A stretch of DNA of 32,513 nt. Source: Allomyces macrogynus ATCC 38327 (lineage: Eukaryota; Blastocladiomycota; Blastocladiomycetes; Blastocladiales; Blastocladiaceae). This document shows positions 22,301 to 32,513 of the stretch, piece by piece; the stretch's first letter is position 1, and each line of letters opens with the position of its first letter. Where the stretch lies: NCBI GenBank assembly GCA_000151295.1, contig GG745343.1:742222-774734 (forward strand), written 5' to 3'. The position numbers and the translations under genes were made by a program. The notes under the pieces are model-generated. The model was not told where the DNA came from. It made no database searches and saw only the letters and a program-made list of their open reading frames with translations.

Positions 22301-22841
22301 CTGTGCCGCTGCTCTCCCGACGGTTCCATTCATGTCGACGTCCGACTCGATGGCGCTGGCCGTGGCGGGCAACCTGGCGACGCACGGGTATCTGCACCGC
22401 GAAGTGCGCGAAAAGGGCGGCGCGTACGGCGCCGGTGCCAACCACGCGGCCGATCTCGGCGTCTACTCGCTGTTCAGTTACCGCGACCCGCACGCGCACG
22501 CGACGCTCGAGCATTTCACGACCTCGTTCCGCGCGCTCGTCGACGGCGGGATCGTCACGGACCAGGCGCTGCACGAGGCCAAGCTGTCGCTGCTCGGCGA
22601 CATGGACATGCCGCTGGATGCGGGCGCACAGGGCGCGGGCGAGTTTGCGCAGCCGATGTTGACCAAGGCCGTGCGCCAAGCACGTCGCGACGCGTTGCGC
22701 AACGTTACGCGCGAGGACGTGGCGCGCGTCGCAGAGACGTACTTGGTCGGCCGGCCCCTCGCACAGGTTGTGCTTGGGCCCGCGGCGAGCGCCGACGCGT
22801 TCATGGCTGACGGGTGGGAGGTGGTGTCGCTGGAGCTGTGA
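19315..22841 (+). CDS. CYM1: Mitochondrial presequence protease (M16C metalloprotease, CYM1/PreP)
   Basis: A zinc protease that degrades cleaved presequences and other short peptides in the mitochondrial matrix. Seven exons (19315-19461, 19528-19634, 19711-20405, 20488-21437, 21505-21616, 21681-22006, 22083-22841) give 1031 residues, the usual family size. The N-terminus MWSLLQRSAPACRAAARAL is a mitochondrial presequence. The inverted zinc motif is HILEH (His100, Glu103, His104) in STGLPHILEHTTLCGS. The third ligand is Glu201 in VVYNEMKGA, spaced exactly as in human PreP. Further M16C landmarks are RSLSTYMNAWTAHDYTLYPF, GGDPAVIPSLKYEDL and, in the C-terminal half, REKGGAYGAGA and SYRDPHA. Introns are 64-82 nt with donors GTTCGC, GTACGC, GTACGT, GTGCGT, GTATGT and GTTCGC. 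Confidence 0.96.
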
Positions 22842-23189
22842 GAGGTTGCTGTTGGTTGTGCTTAGCTGTTCAATTAGTATATATTCGCTGCCGACCATCA
22901 TGTGGCCGGCTTGTCCACCATACTCCGTCCTCGTGCTTCTTCACACCGTCGTCGTCGTGATGGCGAGATGCTCTGCTCGTGCCGGACACACTTGCGGGCA
23001 GGCAAGCGGACGAGGGTGAGGAACTGCTGCAGCACTACACGTGATCCTGAAACGCGACGCGCTCCACACGTCGGCCAAAACAGATTTCATTGGCCTAGAC
23101 CACGAAGATCGCCCTGGCCTCGCCCACGACTTTGGTCTGTGTCCAGTCGCCCCCGTCCCTCTCTCCCCCCAACAACACCATCCAACGCC
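22842..23189 (+). promoter_or_regulatory. Intergenic region with TATA-like element before aminopeptidase gene
   Basis: 348 bp between two genes in tandem. A tatatat string at 22878-22884 lies about 310 bp before the aminopeptidase ATG and could be a TATA box or part of the CYM1 3' processing region. A CT-rich leader precedes the ATG at 23190. Confidence 0.4.
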
Positions 23190-24987
23190 ATGCCCGTCAC
23201 GACCCACGTCAAGTTTGGCTTGTTCCTCGCCGAGACCCCCGCCGACCTGTCGGCCGCTGCTCTGATTGGCGCTAAGGGCACCGTGCAGCTCGCCGAGCTA
23301 CCCGCCGTGACGGCCTCGTCCGTCTTTGCCGCCGTCGATGCCAACGCCACGGCCCCGCTGCACCTTGCTGAGGAGCACGGCTCGGCGCCCGCGTCGGTCA
23401 CCGTCTGGGCCACGCACGACGACAAGCTGATCCCCGTCGCGTTCTCGCAGTTTGCCAAGGAGACCTCGCGCCACATGGCCATTGTCCGGACCGACTCTGT
23501 GCGTGACGTGGCCAACAAGGTCGTGCCCGCCAAGGGCAACGCGCTGCTCGTGGTCCGCGTCGAGTCGGCCGCGCAGGCGTACGCCGCAGGTCTCGCTGTC
23601 GCGCGTAACTGGCCGCTCTACTCGCGCAAGACTGGTGCTGAGAGCTCGGAGCGCACCGTCTACGTCGACTTTGTTGTCGCTGACGAGTCAGCTGTCGACT
23701 ACGACGAGCTGAACGCCGTGGCGGCCGCGATCCGCGACGTGCAGCGCCGTGTCGACACGCCGTGCTCGGAGCTGAACACGGTCACGTACGTCGAGGAGGT
23801 GCACGCGCTCGTCGAGCGCCTTGATGACCCGACTGTGTCGATCAAGGTGATCCAGGGCGAGGAGCTCAAGGAGCAGGGTATGATTCGGTGCAGACCCTCC
23901 AGTCCCTGAAACTGCTGTTTTCTCACCGAGTATGTGCATCCAAAACAGGCTTTGGCGGCATCTACGGCGTCGGCAAGGCCGCCGAGTTCCCGCCGGCGCT
24001 CGTCATCCTGTCGCGTGTGCCGGAGAATGCCGACAAGACGCTCGCGCTCGTCGGCAAGGGTATCGTCTACGACTCGGGCGGTCTCTCGCTCAAGCCCACG
24101 TCGGGAATGGTGTCCGTATTTTCCCATACCTTTTCGTTCGCGTTCCACACACATTCGCTGACCCCACATTTGCGAAATCCAGCGGCATGAAAGGGGATAT
24201 GGGGGGTTCGGCCGCTGTTCTCGGCGCGTTCGAGGCGATTGTTGCCACCAAGGCCGCGCCCGAGATGGCCGTGCACGCGCTCCTGTGCCTTGCCGAGAAC
24301 GCGATCGACGGCAAGAGCTTCAAGAACGACGATATTCTCCACATGTACTCTGGCAAGACGGTCGAGATCAACAACACTGGTGCGCATTCATTGCAGTTTG
24401 CCGCTTTCCTTGCTGCTACTGTGAACTGACCCTTTGATCACCTTCCGTCTTGCAGATGCCGAGGGCCGTCTCGTCCTGGCCGACGGTGTCGCCTACGCGA
24501 CGCAGCATCTGAACCCGGATGTGGTCATTGACATGGCGACGCTGACGGGTGCGCAGCTGATCACGACAGGCATCATCCATGCCGGCATCGTGACCGACTC
24601 GGAGGAGGTCGAGACGACCATTCTCAAGTCGGGCAAGGCCACGGGCGACCTCGTCTTCCCGATGCTCTACGCGCCCGAGATTCTCAAGTCGCAGTTCGAC
24701 TCGCCCGTCGCCGACATGAAGAACTCGGTCAAGGACCGCATGAACGCGCAGTCGTCATGCGCCGCGCACTTTGTTCAGGCGCACCTCGCCAAGGACTACA
24801 AGGGCGCGTGGCTGCACGTTGACATTGCCGGGGTACGGTTATTTTGGGGGCTTCTGTTGCTATGGGAGGCCGCGAATAGGGGCTGACTTGGTGTCCTTTC
24901 GCCTGATCTTTGTAGCCCGCTGAGGCCGCGAGCCGCGGTACCGGTTTCGGCGCCGCTCTGTTGTACGAGTTTGCCAAGCAGTTCTAA
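23190..24987 (+). CDS. M17 leucyl aminopeptidase, NPEPL1-like
   Basis: A dinuclear-metal exopeptidase removing N-terminal residues from peptides. Five exons (23190-23877, 23949-24111, 24183-24379, 24456-24832, 24916-24987) give 498 residues. The N-terminal macro-like domain covers about 1-190. The catalytic domain has FGGIYGVGKAAEFPPAL, VGKGIVYDSGGLSLK (catalytic Lys and metal Asp), GMKGDMGGSAAVLGAF, the M17 hallmark NNTDAEGRLVLADG (split by an intron) and DMATLTGAQ. Segments such as CSELNTVTYVEEV, YSGKTVEINNTDAEGR and SPVADMKNSVKDR follow animal NPEPL1 rather than the classical LAP3/PepA type. Donors are GTATGA, GTCCGT, GTGCGC and GTACGG. No targeting peptide is seen, so it is probably cytosolic. 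Confidence 0.94.
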
Positions 24988-25146
24988 ATTGTCTCCATTG
25001 ATACATCATACATCGACGTTTTGTGTTGCCTTGACATCTCTTCCAACCTCTTCCAACGGCCTCCCAGCCGTGTCTATTCCAAACAGAATCATCAAGCGAA
25101 AACCTGAACACTTTCGCGGCCAACAAATAAAATCGAGCCCTCCATT

Positions 25147-26904
25147 TCACTTGGCAGCAACCGAGCCAATCCGTCCCGCATCTTGGAACGCGGCAATCGT
25201 GCGCTCCATGCCGTCGAGGGCCTTGATCAAGTTGGCCTGCGTCCACAGCAGCGGACACACGTCATTGACAACATACTTGCCCTTTTCGAGGTAGTACGAT
25301 TCGGGGCACTTGAGCGTCCCAAACGCGCAGTCGGGCCCCGTCGTTTGGCCAACGGCGCGGTTGAAGAAGCGCGTCTGCAGCGCGCGGTACGTATTTGCCG
25401 CCGCGCGATCCCCACGCTCGAGAGCTGAGCGCGCCCAATCCCCGCAAATGCAGGCGACGATCGCATCAAAAATGCACCACTGCGCCTCTTGCCCGGGCTT
25501 GAGGAGAGCGTTGCGCGCGCCCATGTCGTCGGAAAAGTCGGCCGTGCGCGTCGACTCGTCAAACAACGCCTTGTAATCGGCCATCCAGTAACTGTCGCCG
25601 CGGTACCGGCGAATCCCGTGGTCGCCCGCCAAGTCGCGGACCACGTCCGTCACGATTTGCGCGGCCATGGCGTCGTCAACAACGTGCATCGGGTAGACGA
25701 GGAAGAGCAACGCCGCGTCGGTCGCGCGCTCGTGCCCGGGCGTGCGCGACTCGTACGGCAAAATGGCCGCGAGTGCGGCCCGGCCTTGGGATTCGAGTGC
25801 CGCGACGAGTGACGTGGCCGCGTCGAGCTGGGCCGGCTCAGTCGTGGCCGCGGCAAGGCGCGTCATCTGGTCCGCGAGCGGGTGGAGAACTTTGTCGTGA
25901 CCGACAACGTCGAGATGGCTCGCCCAGTACGCCATCCGGGTCGCGACAGCAACACCAGCTGCCTCGCGCGCGGCGAGCATCTTGTGCCAATCCCGCAACC
26001 CAGCGACCATGGCGCCCACCGACGACGCCTCGACCTTACGCGCCTCCTCCCAGTGGCCCGAGTCGTTGTCGTGCCAGTATTCGACGCGATACGCGTAGAG
26101 GATGAGCAGAGCCAGCATGTCGGCAAGGGACCCGGCCGACGGGAGCGTGTCGATACCCGGCAGCGGCGCGAGCAAATCTGCGCCAAAGTGTCCATTGCGC
26201 GTGAGCAAACTCGCGAGCCACAACGTGTACCCGAGCGCATCGTTCTGCGCATGTGCCCACGTCTGGTCGATCTCGGAGAGCGAGTTCCCGTCGAACCGAA
26301 TATGCGGCCGCTCCATGGCATTGGCGCGGAAATCCACAGTATTCCGCAGGCATGCGTCCCATCGGTGCCGGTACCGCAGCCAGAACCGCGCCAGGTCCGT
26401 GACGGCACCCGCAGCGACTTGCGCGTCGCCGAGCACGTAGCGTGCGTGCGCAATGTGAATGGTGTCGCGCACCCACGTGTGCGTATACCCCGTGTAGTCT
26501 TCGGAGCTTGTATCGTCGTGCAGCGCGGCCTGGAAGAGCGCACGGCCTTGGATCAGCGGCAGATCAAGCGCGTGCGCCTTGTTGAGAATGGCGCGAATCG
26601 CTGCCACTTGGTCGCGGTGCGTGTACGTGTCCTTAACCAGCTCGGCCAGCGTCGGATTGTGCATGACGACGTTCGCCGCGGCGAGCGTTGCGGCCAACGC
26701 GTTCGCGTCGAGTGTGGCCGACTTGCCCACCATGTTGTTGCGCGTTTCGACGGGCGCATCGATCTGAACAATGGTCGCCTCCGTATCTGGCGCGGTCGGC
26801 TTGGCGTTGGTCGGGGTGGTCGGACGGGACTTGACACTGCCAAGCTTGCGGCCGCGACCACGTTTGCTGCTGGAGCCCTTGTTCTTGCGCTTCGACTTGC
26901 ACAT
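25147..26904 (-). CDS. GH15-like / phosphorylase-kinase-alpha-like protein, intronless
   Basis: A single exon of 585 residues. The (alpha/alpha)6-barrel signature of GH15 and phosphorylase kinase alpha/beta proteins is clear: GYTHTWVRDTIHIAHARYVLGD near the N-terminal third, RPHIRFDGNSLSEIDQTWAH, then AQNDALGYTLWLASLL, HGIRRYRGDSYWMADYK and EAQWCIFDAIVACICGDW. Close relatives include glucoamylase-fold proteins; whether this one hydrolyses a glucan or regulates a kinase is not visible. The N-terminus (MCKSKRKNKGSSSKRGRGRK) is strongly basic and resembles a nuclear or nucleolar signal, not a secretion signal, so it should be intracellular. I chose ATG 26904 because the frame upstream has no ATG. 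All but two other intact protein genes here have introns, so lack of introns over 1.7 kb is notable and could reflect horizontal transfer or retroposition. Confidence 0.82.
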   Translation of the reverse strand: MCKSKRKNKGSSSKRGRGRKLGSVKSRPTTPTNAKPTAPDTEATIVQIDAPVETRNNMVGKSATLDANALAATLAAANVVMHNPTLAELVKDTYTHRDQVAAIRAILNKAHALDLPLIQGRALFQAALHDDTSSEDYTGYTHTWVRDTIHIAHARYVLGDAQVAAGAVTDLARFWLRYRHRWDACLRNTVDFRANAMERPHIRFDGNSLSEIDQTWAHAQNDALGYTLWLASLLTRNGHFGADLLAPLPGIDTLPSAGSLADMLALLILYAYRVEYWHDNDSGHWEEARKVEASSVGAMVAGLRDWHKMLAAREAAGVAVATRMAYWASHLDVVGHDKVLHPLADQMTRLAAATTEPAQLDAATSLVAALESQGRAALAAILPYESRTPGHERATDAALLFLVYPMHVVDDAMAAQIVTDVVRDLAGDHGIRRYRGDSYWMADYKALFDESTRTADFSDDMGARNALLKPGQEAQWCIFDAIVACICGDWARSALERGDRAAANTYRALQTRFFNRAVGQTTGPDCAFGTLKCPESYYLEKGKYVVNDVCPLLWTQANLIKALDGMERTIAAFQDAGRIGSVAAK

Positions 26905-28429
26905 GATGGTAGATGGGTCGGTGGAGGGGAGGATGGCAAGGGCAATTGTTGTGTTCCCCACGACAGCCGGCGTGGGCACAGTGCCTCTTTTGAATGAAAC
27001 GAGTACCAGTCATATTTCCGCGGTGGCGTCGTCGTTTCATCATCTCGTCGACGACTCGAACTCAGGTTCGAACGCGTTTCTTTCAGTCGGGACAACAAGG
27101 TGACCCTCCAGGGGCGAAAGCCGCCGCCACCCACTCGCGCTACAGGTTTCGCCGGTGGTTTTTTTGGGTCGAAAAACGGGCCGAGCCTGCCAAGCCTTTT
27201 TTGATGCTCACATCGGTTCCTTGTTCACAGCATGGCCACGCAGGCAACGCATTGGCAACTTACTTGCCTGCGAAGATGTCGCCCATCGCGACCTTGCCCT
27301 CATCGACGATATTGCCATCAACCGCGGTTGTCAGGGCAACGACGGTGAGAGCGAGCCCTGTGCAGAGCGAGTCAAGGGACCCGTGAGAGACGCGAGCAAG
27401 ACACGTCGCTGCGAGCGCTGGGCCTGACCGGGCAGCACAGCGCACGCTGTCGCAGGTAACAATGGATGCTCGGCGACCGCCACACTCGGGCTTCCGGACT
27501 GGGGTTGAAGGATGGGGGCGTCACCACAAATATTCATCAAGCACGGCCACCACTAGCGCGCAACGCGCGTTCAGTTCCGGTCATGTCCGCTGCGGCTTTC
27601 GAGATACGCTGGCATATTTTGACCAGCCATCGCTGGCTACTGCCATCGAACGTGCGCTCGTCCCGCGTCCGGGTCTTGGGCCGACTTCGGAACTAGGGAC
27701 ACTTGGCGCGGCCCCATCCTCGTTCAATCCGTCGTTGCGCGTCATGCTTGGGCCCCGGCGCCACCATCGCGATGAAGCACGATAGTATGCGTATCGACGT
27801 GGATAAGTGAGCGTGCGAGGAACGACTCTTTGTGAGCCCTCACGCGCCGATTGTCGTACATACGGCCCCGTGCGCAAGCATCCGAGAGTGGGTTTGGCGT
27901 CGGGTTTCCTCGCAGGAAAACCGTGGCGAGAGTTGCGTTTGCGGGCCGCAGCACAGCCTTTTGTTTCACCCAAGTTGGGCACGCCGGGAACGCGCCTCTT
28001 TGTGGCGTTGGACCAACGGCCAGTCGGCGCTGGCCCTGCCAGGCCCCAGTCCGTGAATGGATCCAACTCGAAACCGACGCTCAACGGTCCTCCAAGAGAG
28101 AACCGACGCGTCGTACGTGCGCCCGCGCGCAGGCGCTTCTGTGCCCAGCGCGCAAACTTTGGCCTTGGTGTAGGTCAAGCTGGGACCGGGCCACGCGGCC
28201 ACGAACCGACGCGCGCGGGCATGAGGAAAAGGGAGAGGCTGGTCGACTACAAAAGCACGGCGCGCCCCGCACCGATGTCCATTCGCACCCGATCGTTTTG
28301 ATCGTTTTTCTATCGCTCTGCAACTCCGAGCCTCAGCGCCGTCAACGCCAGTCGACAACGACCCTGATTGCTGCCTGATTGCTGCCTGATTGTCCTTCCA
28401 TCTCCGCCAATCCGACACCGCTCTCCACC
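26905..28429. other. 1.5-kb intergenic region without recognised genes
   Basis: This lies between divergent genes and should include both promoters. Many GC-rich ORFs overlap on both strands without similarity that I recognise. A minus-strand frame (27445-27260) has a hydrophobic stretch and then GTAAGT, but no following exon is convincing. A TψC-like ggttcgaac at about 27065 lacks a cloverleaf. Confidence 0.45.
28364..28392 (+). repeat. 11-bp tandem repeat in transporter leader
   Basis: The unit ctgattgctgc occurs twice in a row, followed by a partial third copy, ending about 38 bp before the transporter ATG at 28430. Confidence 0.85.
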
Positions 28430-29918
28430 ATGTCGGCCGATACGCAAGAAAAGGCCTCGCTGTTCAAGGTCGCGCTGCTCGCACTACCATGGATTGGCGT
28501 ACAGGCCATTTGGCAAGTCGAGTTTGGGATTGTCACGCCCGTGCTCGAGGCGTACGGTCTTGATCCAGCACTGTCGTCGGTTATTTGGATTTTCGGTACG
28601 CGTTCTTCTCGATCCGACGCGCGCGCGGTGCAGCGTGCGGCGTGTTCTTGTCGTGAACGTGCAACTGACGACGGAAAATTCTTGACAACTTCTAGGTCCC
28701 ATCACGGGCTTCTTCACGGCGCCGATTGTCGGCAGTTTGTCGGACCAGTCGACGATGCGCCTCGGCCGGCGCCGTCCGTTCCTGCTCGGCGGTCTCCTCA
28801 GCACGCTCATCGCGTCGGCGCTCTTCTCCGTCACGTACCTGATGGGTAGCGCCAAGCAGGTCGTCGGGTTCCTCGCCTTCATCGCGCTCGACATCACCAT
28901 CAATTTTATGCAGACGCCGCTGCGGTCGCTCGGCGCCGACATGGTTCCGGAATCGCAGCAGTCGACGGTGCAGCTCATGTCGGCCTTTTGCCAAGGATTG
29001 GGCGCGATGCTCGGGTTTGGTTTGATGCGCGCCATGTGGTCGTCAGAGCCGCACCAGATGCCGGGTCTGTTTGCCGTCGTCATGGGCCTGAACGTGCTGT
29101 TCCTCGGGTCGACGTGCTATTTCGTGCACGAAAAACACCAGACCAAAGACCAGGTGACCAAGTCGTCGGTCGTTGAGACACTCACCAAGGTGATCCACGG
29201 CGTCAAGGACATGGAGCGCCCAATTGCCGTGATTTGTGCCATCGAGTTCTTTTCGTGGCTCGCGCTGTTCGCGTGGTGGCCCACGGCGTCGACGTGGTTC
29301 TCGCGCAACGTTTATGACGGCTGCCAGCTGTCCGACAAGGCCGGGTGCACGGACGAAGGGTTTTCCAAGTACACGGCCGGCGACAACGCCTACTCGGAGT
29401 CGGGCATTTATGCGAACCTCTTGCAGACGATCTTCTCGCTCGCGCTTGCGCTCGCCATGAACCACGGTATTCTGCGCCGCGTCAAAATCCCGTACTGCAT
29501 TTGCCTGATTGTCGGCGCCGTGTTCCTGATCCTTGCCAAGATCATTTCGGGGTCGCACACGTTTGGGTGGATTGTGGCCATTGGCATGGCTATTCCCATT
29601 TCGTCCATCAACTCGTTCCCGTTTGCGATTGTCGGCAAGCACAATGCGGAGCGCGCCGCTGCCAACAAGAGCGACGGCAAGGAGGAGGAGTCGTCGGTGG
29701 GCCTGCAAATGGGCCTGCTCAACTTGTTTATCTGCATGCCACAGCTGATTTCCACGTTCTCCGTGAGTGGGATGCGTGGGTCGCTGGGCAACGAGGGCCT
29801 GCCGTGGGCCCTCGTCATGGCGGGTATTTCGCTCGCGATTGCGGCCGCGTTGACGATGCTGATTCGCGAGGAGGAGCCGGCCGCGGTCAGTGCGGCCGAG
29901 GCCGCGGGCAAGGCCTAG
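28430..29918 (+). CDS. GPH/MFS sugar-proton symporter, sucrose transporter (SUT) type
   Basis: A 12-helix plasma-membrane carrier of the glycoside-pentoside-hexuronide family, which in plants and fission yeast (Sut1) imports sucrose or maltose with protons. Exons 28430-28595 and 28696-29918 give 462 residues. Helix 1 contains ALPWIGVQAIWQVEFG, matching the SUT start. The loop after helix 2 carries the conserved GSLSDQSTMRLGRRRPFLLG motif. Helix 4 region reads FMQTPLRSLGADMVPE. The central half contains IEFFSWLALFAWWPTASTWF, and the C-terminal part has SINSFPFAIVGKH. The intron is 100 nt with donor GTACGC and acceptor ttctag. The ATG has a strong context (caccatg). The actual sugar is not decidable from sequence. 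Confidence 0.92.
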
Positions 29919-30221
29919 ATTTTGTAATGTTTTTTTGCCGTCGTTATTTTCGTTGCGTGCTCTTTTTGACGTGTCGCTTGCCGAGTCGGAGGCGAAACAT
30001 GCCCTTGTAGATTGTGAATCAACTCTTTTGCAACAGCATTGATGCGCTTTCTTGCCCGCAATCAGCCATGAGGAACGCTGCGGGAGTGCTTGAAAGCAGC
30101 TGCAGTATGGCTCGACTTGCCACGCCTGCACGTGGAAGCAGCGCGGCAGTGGAAAGAAACTGGGTGGGCAGGGTTCGTCGTCACTAAGTTGGGTGCAAAA
30201 AAAACGATTTGTGGCTCCGTT
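29919..30221. other. Convergent 3' region
   Basis: 303 bp between convergent genes, with T-rich patches after the transporter stop (about 29920-29970) and an A-run near 30197. It fits two 3' UTRs; no gene is seen. Confidence 0.5.
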
Positions 30222-32350
30222 TTATTTGGTCTCGTCCGCGGCACGACCCTTCACACCCACGATGACACAATTGCGAGGGCTCTCGATATGGTCAAAGAGC
30301 GGGAACAGCATCCCACGCCATCCAGGCCCCATGCTCCCCATGCCCTTTTCGGCCCCCGCCGCCGCGTATCCCTGCTCGGCGACCCACAGATACCGATCCA
30401 AAACAATCAGCGACTCGATGGACTCGGCCATGAGCGCGCGCAACGTCCACACGAGCGCAATCTCCTTGAACGCGCCCTTGGCCACGCGCTCTTGGTAAAA
30501 CACCTCGAGCGCATCCGCGTCCACCCTGTACGCGCGCAACTTGGCGACCCACGCGGGTTCCGTCTCGCCCTTTCCCGCCGGCCGTCCATGGTCTTCAATC
30601 AGTGCGGCGATCGCGCCCTGCACGTACTCGGAAAACGGCGGCAGCGCGCCACGGCGCGTCTTGGCCGTGTGCACCGAGACGACGGGCGACTCGCCTGTCA
30701 CGTCATGGATCACGACTTGCAGCAGCGCGCGGTAGAGGTGCCGGCGGAACGCTTCCTTGGCGGCGTTGCCCTGCGCGGCCCACCGGCACGTGCTTTGGCA
30801 TGCGAGCATGCGCGCAGTCCACCCGAGGTTGATGCCGATCTTGGTCACAACCGACGACATCGGGAACCCGGCCACTTCTGGCTCGCTGTTGCAGCACGCC
30901 GCGGACGTCACGTCCACAGGCTCGGCGCCGGGCCACACTTTTTTGCGCGACGCGGCAATGATGCGCGTCTTGAGGAACTTGTCGCGCGTACCGGGTGCCA
31001 GCATGTCCTCGGCAAACTGGTCCTCGATCGCCTCCGACAAATGGTTATAACAGCAGCCGCAGTTGATCACGAGCGCGGCCGTCGATTCCATCCACATGCG
31101 AAGCGTGATCGGGGCCAAGTCGCCGCACGTGTCTGTAAGAGCAGGCACGGGTCAGAAACCGGAAAACCCACAAGTCGAGGGGTGGAGAATACGCACGAAG
31201 CCCAATCAAACCCCATTTGCCCGTGGCCCAGTCGAGGTCGTCGCCCGTCGCGAGTTCTGGGTCGATTGACGAGTCGCTCGGATCGGCTGCTGCCGCGCGC
31301 AACTGCTCCTGGCTCGCACGAACAAGGCTGTCAAACGTGTCGTTGGCTGTGACGTGCTTGTTCAGGTAGACGAGTCGGCCCATGTTGGGCAGCCGCTTGC
31401 GGTTGCGCTTCAGCAGCGTCCCGCGCCGCCGGATAGCACCCGATGTCTGGATCGGGTCCGTGTCGACGCCGAGAACGTTGTGGCCGTAGTGCAGGGCCAA
31501 AATAGACGACTATGAAGTCGACCAAGTCAGTCGATGTGTCGATTCGAGAGAAAGGCGGGGAAGACGCACAAGGTATCCTTGCCCAGCGCCGAGATCAATC
31601 AAATTCTGCACACCGGCCGACTTGGCAACGTGCGAAATGAACGCGGCAAGGATCTCCACCTCGATGATCTTCTTGGGCGTCATGCCGAGAGCCATATTCT
31701 TGTCGAGCTTGATGGGGTCGAGGTCTGGCAACGGGAAAATGGACGATTAGCGCTCGTGCATTGGACGTGCGCTTGGACCGCCGAAACAATGCGAACCAAA
31801 CGATTTCGGCGAGCGGGGCAGACCAATCGTGAGCGCCTGCATGATGAACGCCATGAGGTCGGCGGGCCACACGGACTAACAAGCCGTGGTCGTCAGAATC
31901 AGGCACAAAACACGGCAGCGCAGGCAATCGCAAGCTAGCGGACGCGAACCTGCAATTCGACAAACTTGCTCGGCGAATTCGACGCCAAATGAATGACATG
32001 ATCCAGGAACAAGTCATCGTCGACGGTCGGGTCCGCGACGAGGTCGCGCCAGTGCGCAGGGCAAATAGCCTTGAACGTCTCCTCCACGAAAAAATCAACG
32101 GCACTGCAAGGGGGGAGCGATACCAGTTGATCAGTCCGCGCCTACCTGACCGACCACCGCCGTTCTCAGCATGTCCGCGGTTGCTGTTCATTTGATAGTC
32201 GTGGCCAAAGCCGTACTGGAAGTTGAAGAATGTGCTGTATTTGCGAATGAAGTCGGCCAGCACCAGACCGTAGCGCTCCAAGTCGGCCCGAGTCGCTGAA
32301 CCGTCCGGGCCGCTGCAATACTCGGCAGGCAACTCAATCTCGGGCCTCAT
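30222..32350 (-). CDS. METTL25/RRNAD1-like methyltransferase family protein
   Basis: Six exons (32350-32151, 32103-31950, 31875-31797, 31724-31570, 31509-31197, 31132-30222) join in frame to about 603 residues. Family landmarks in order: DFFVEETFKAICPAHW, SVWPADLMAF, MTPKKIIEVEILAAFI, the SAM-binding LIDLGAGQGYLSS, HNVLGVDTDP, GLHTCGDLAP, ALVINCGCCYNHLSE, then GFPMSSVV and ARMLACQSTCRW. These match METTL25/RRNAD1 proteins, predicted methyltransferases; METTL25B was formerly called an rRNA adenine dimethylase-like protein. The true substrate is uncertain. Introns are 47, 74, 72, 60 and 64 nt; the 47-nt one (donor GTCAGG) is the least certain. The N-terminus is unclear: the frame stays open upstream of ATG 32350 with family-like ARLLDFIAATFRNV, while the only ATG there (32448) is in another frame. 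A one-base indel or a missed exon would explain this. Confidence 0.85.
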
Positions 32351-32513
32351 AGTTTTTGTCACGTTGCGGAAAGTTGCAGCAATGAAGTCGAGCAATCGTG
32401 CAGCTGCTGCAAGTTGTTGTCGACGACGGTTTCTTGCGGACTGGCCATTTTTGCCAAGTACTGGCGTTGCTGTTCCACTGATCGCTGAAACCTAACCTCA
32501 TAATTCGGGTGGG

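Noticed and set aside
27055..27080. TψC-like ggttcgaac as a tRNA
   Set aside because: No five-base T stem, anticodon arm or acceptor stem can be formed around it.
27260..27445. Minus-strand ORF with hydrophobic segment followed by GTAAGT, as a first exon of a secreted protein
   Set aside because: No convincing acceptor or next exon was found, and a GTAAGT donor does not fit the donor style of the other genes here.
27807..28301. Plus-strand ORF of 164 codons before the transporter
   Set aside because: It is Arg/Pro/Gly-rich without domains and is matched by equally long overlapping ORFs in other frames; it is probably composition only.

Overview
The window looks like nuclear DNA of an early-diverging, zoosporic (flagellated) fungus. 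It is GC-rich. Most genes are split by short GT-AG introns (about 47-100 nt, one of 179 nt). A bifunctional ARG5,6 arginine gene, a KRE9/KNH-type GPI wall protein and a GPH-family sugar symporter point to fungi. A SPEF1/CLAMP gene (ciliary CH-domain protein) and a class C GPCR relic point to a lineage that kept the flagellum, such as Blastocladiomycota or chytrids; the phylum cannot be fixed from the sequence. No virus, plasmid, transposon or CRISPR array was recognised. All exon models below were built by hand from family similarity and reading frame.

Layout: the 3' exon of a UBA-domain protein (to 410, +); RAD6/UBC2 E2 enzyme (665-1324, -); RPR2/RPP21 RNase P subunit (1774-2715, +); COP9 signalosome subunit 4 (2822-4247, -); SPEF1/CLAMP (about 4560-5559, +); GPI-anchored Ser/Thr-rich KRE9-like protein (6146-6826, -); signal peptide peptidase with a 300-residue tail and a (CAG)16 tract (8065-10241, +); tRNA-Arg(UCG) (10698-10770, -); ARG5,6 (11277-14190, +); a UbiE/tocopherol-type methyltransferase (14331-15580, -).

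A gene-poor stretch follows: a decayed kelch/class C GPCR (16257-17711, +), a second decayed reading frame (18057-18515, -) and a small membrane/coiled-coil ORF (18786-19157, -). Then come CYM1/PreP mitochondrial presequence protease (19315-22841, +), an NPEPL1-type M17 aminopeptidase (23190-24987, +), an intronless GH15/phosphorylase-kinase-alpha-like gene (25147-26904, -), a 1.5-kb empty stretch, a sucrose-type GPH/MFS transporter (28430-29918, +) and a METTL25/RRNAD1-like methyltransferase (30222 to about 32350, -).

Neighbouring genes are mostly unrelated housekeeping genes and no operon or cluster logic is evident. Three act on ubiquitin or its regulators (UBA protein, RAD6, CSN4), and three relate to mitochondria or peptide turnover (ARG5,6, CYM1, aminopeptidase), which may be chance. 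The strongest unexpected signal is the intron set. In 34 introns placed by homology, the 5' splice site follows GTNCGY, with C at +4 in 27, and none is GTAAGT.
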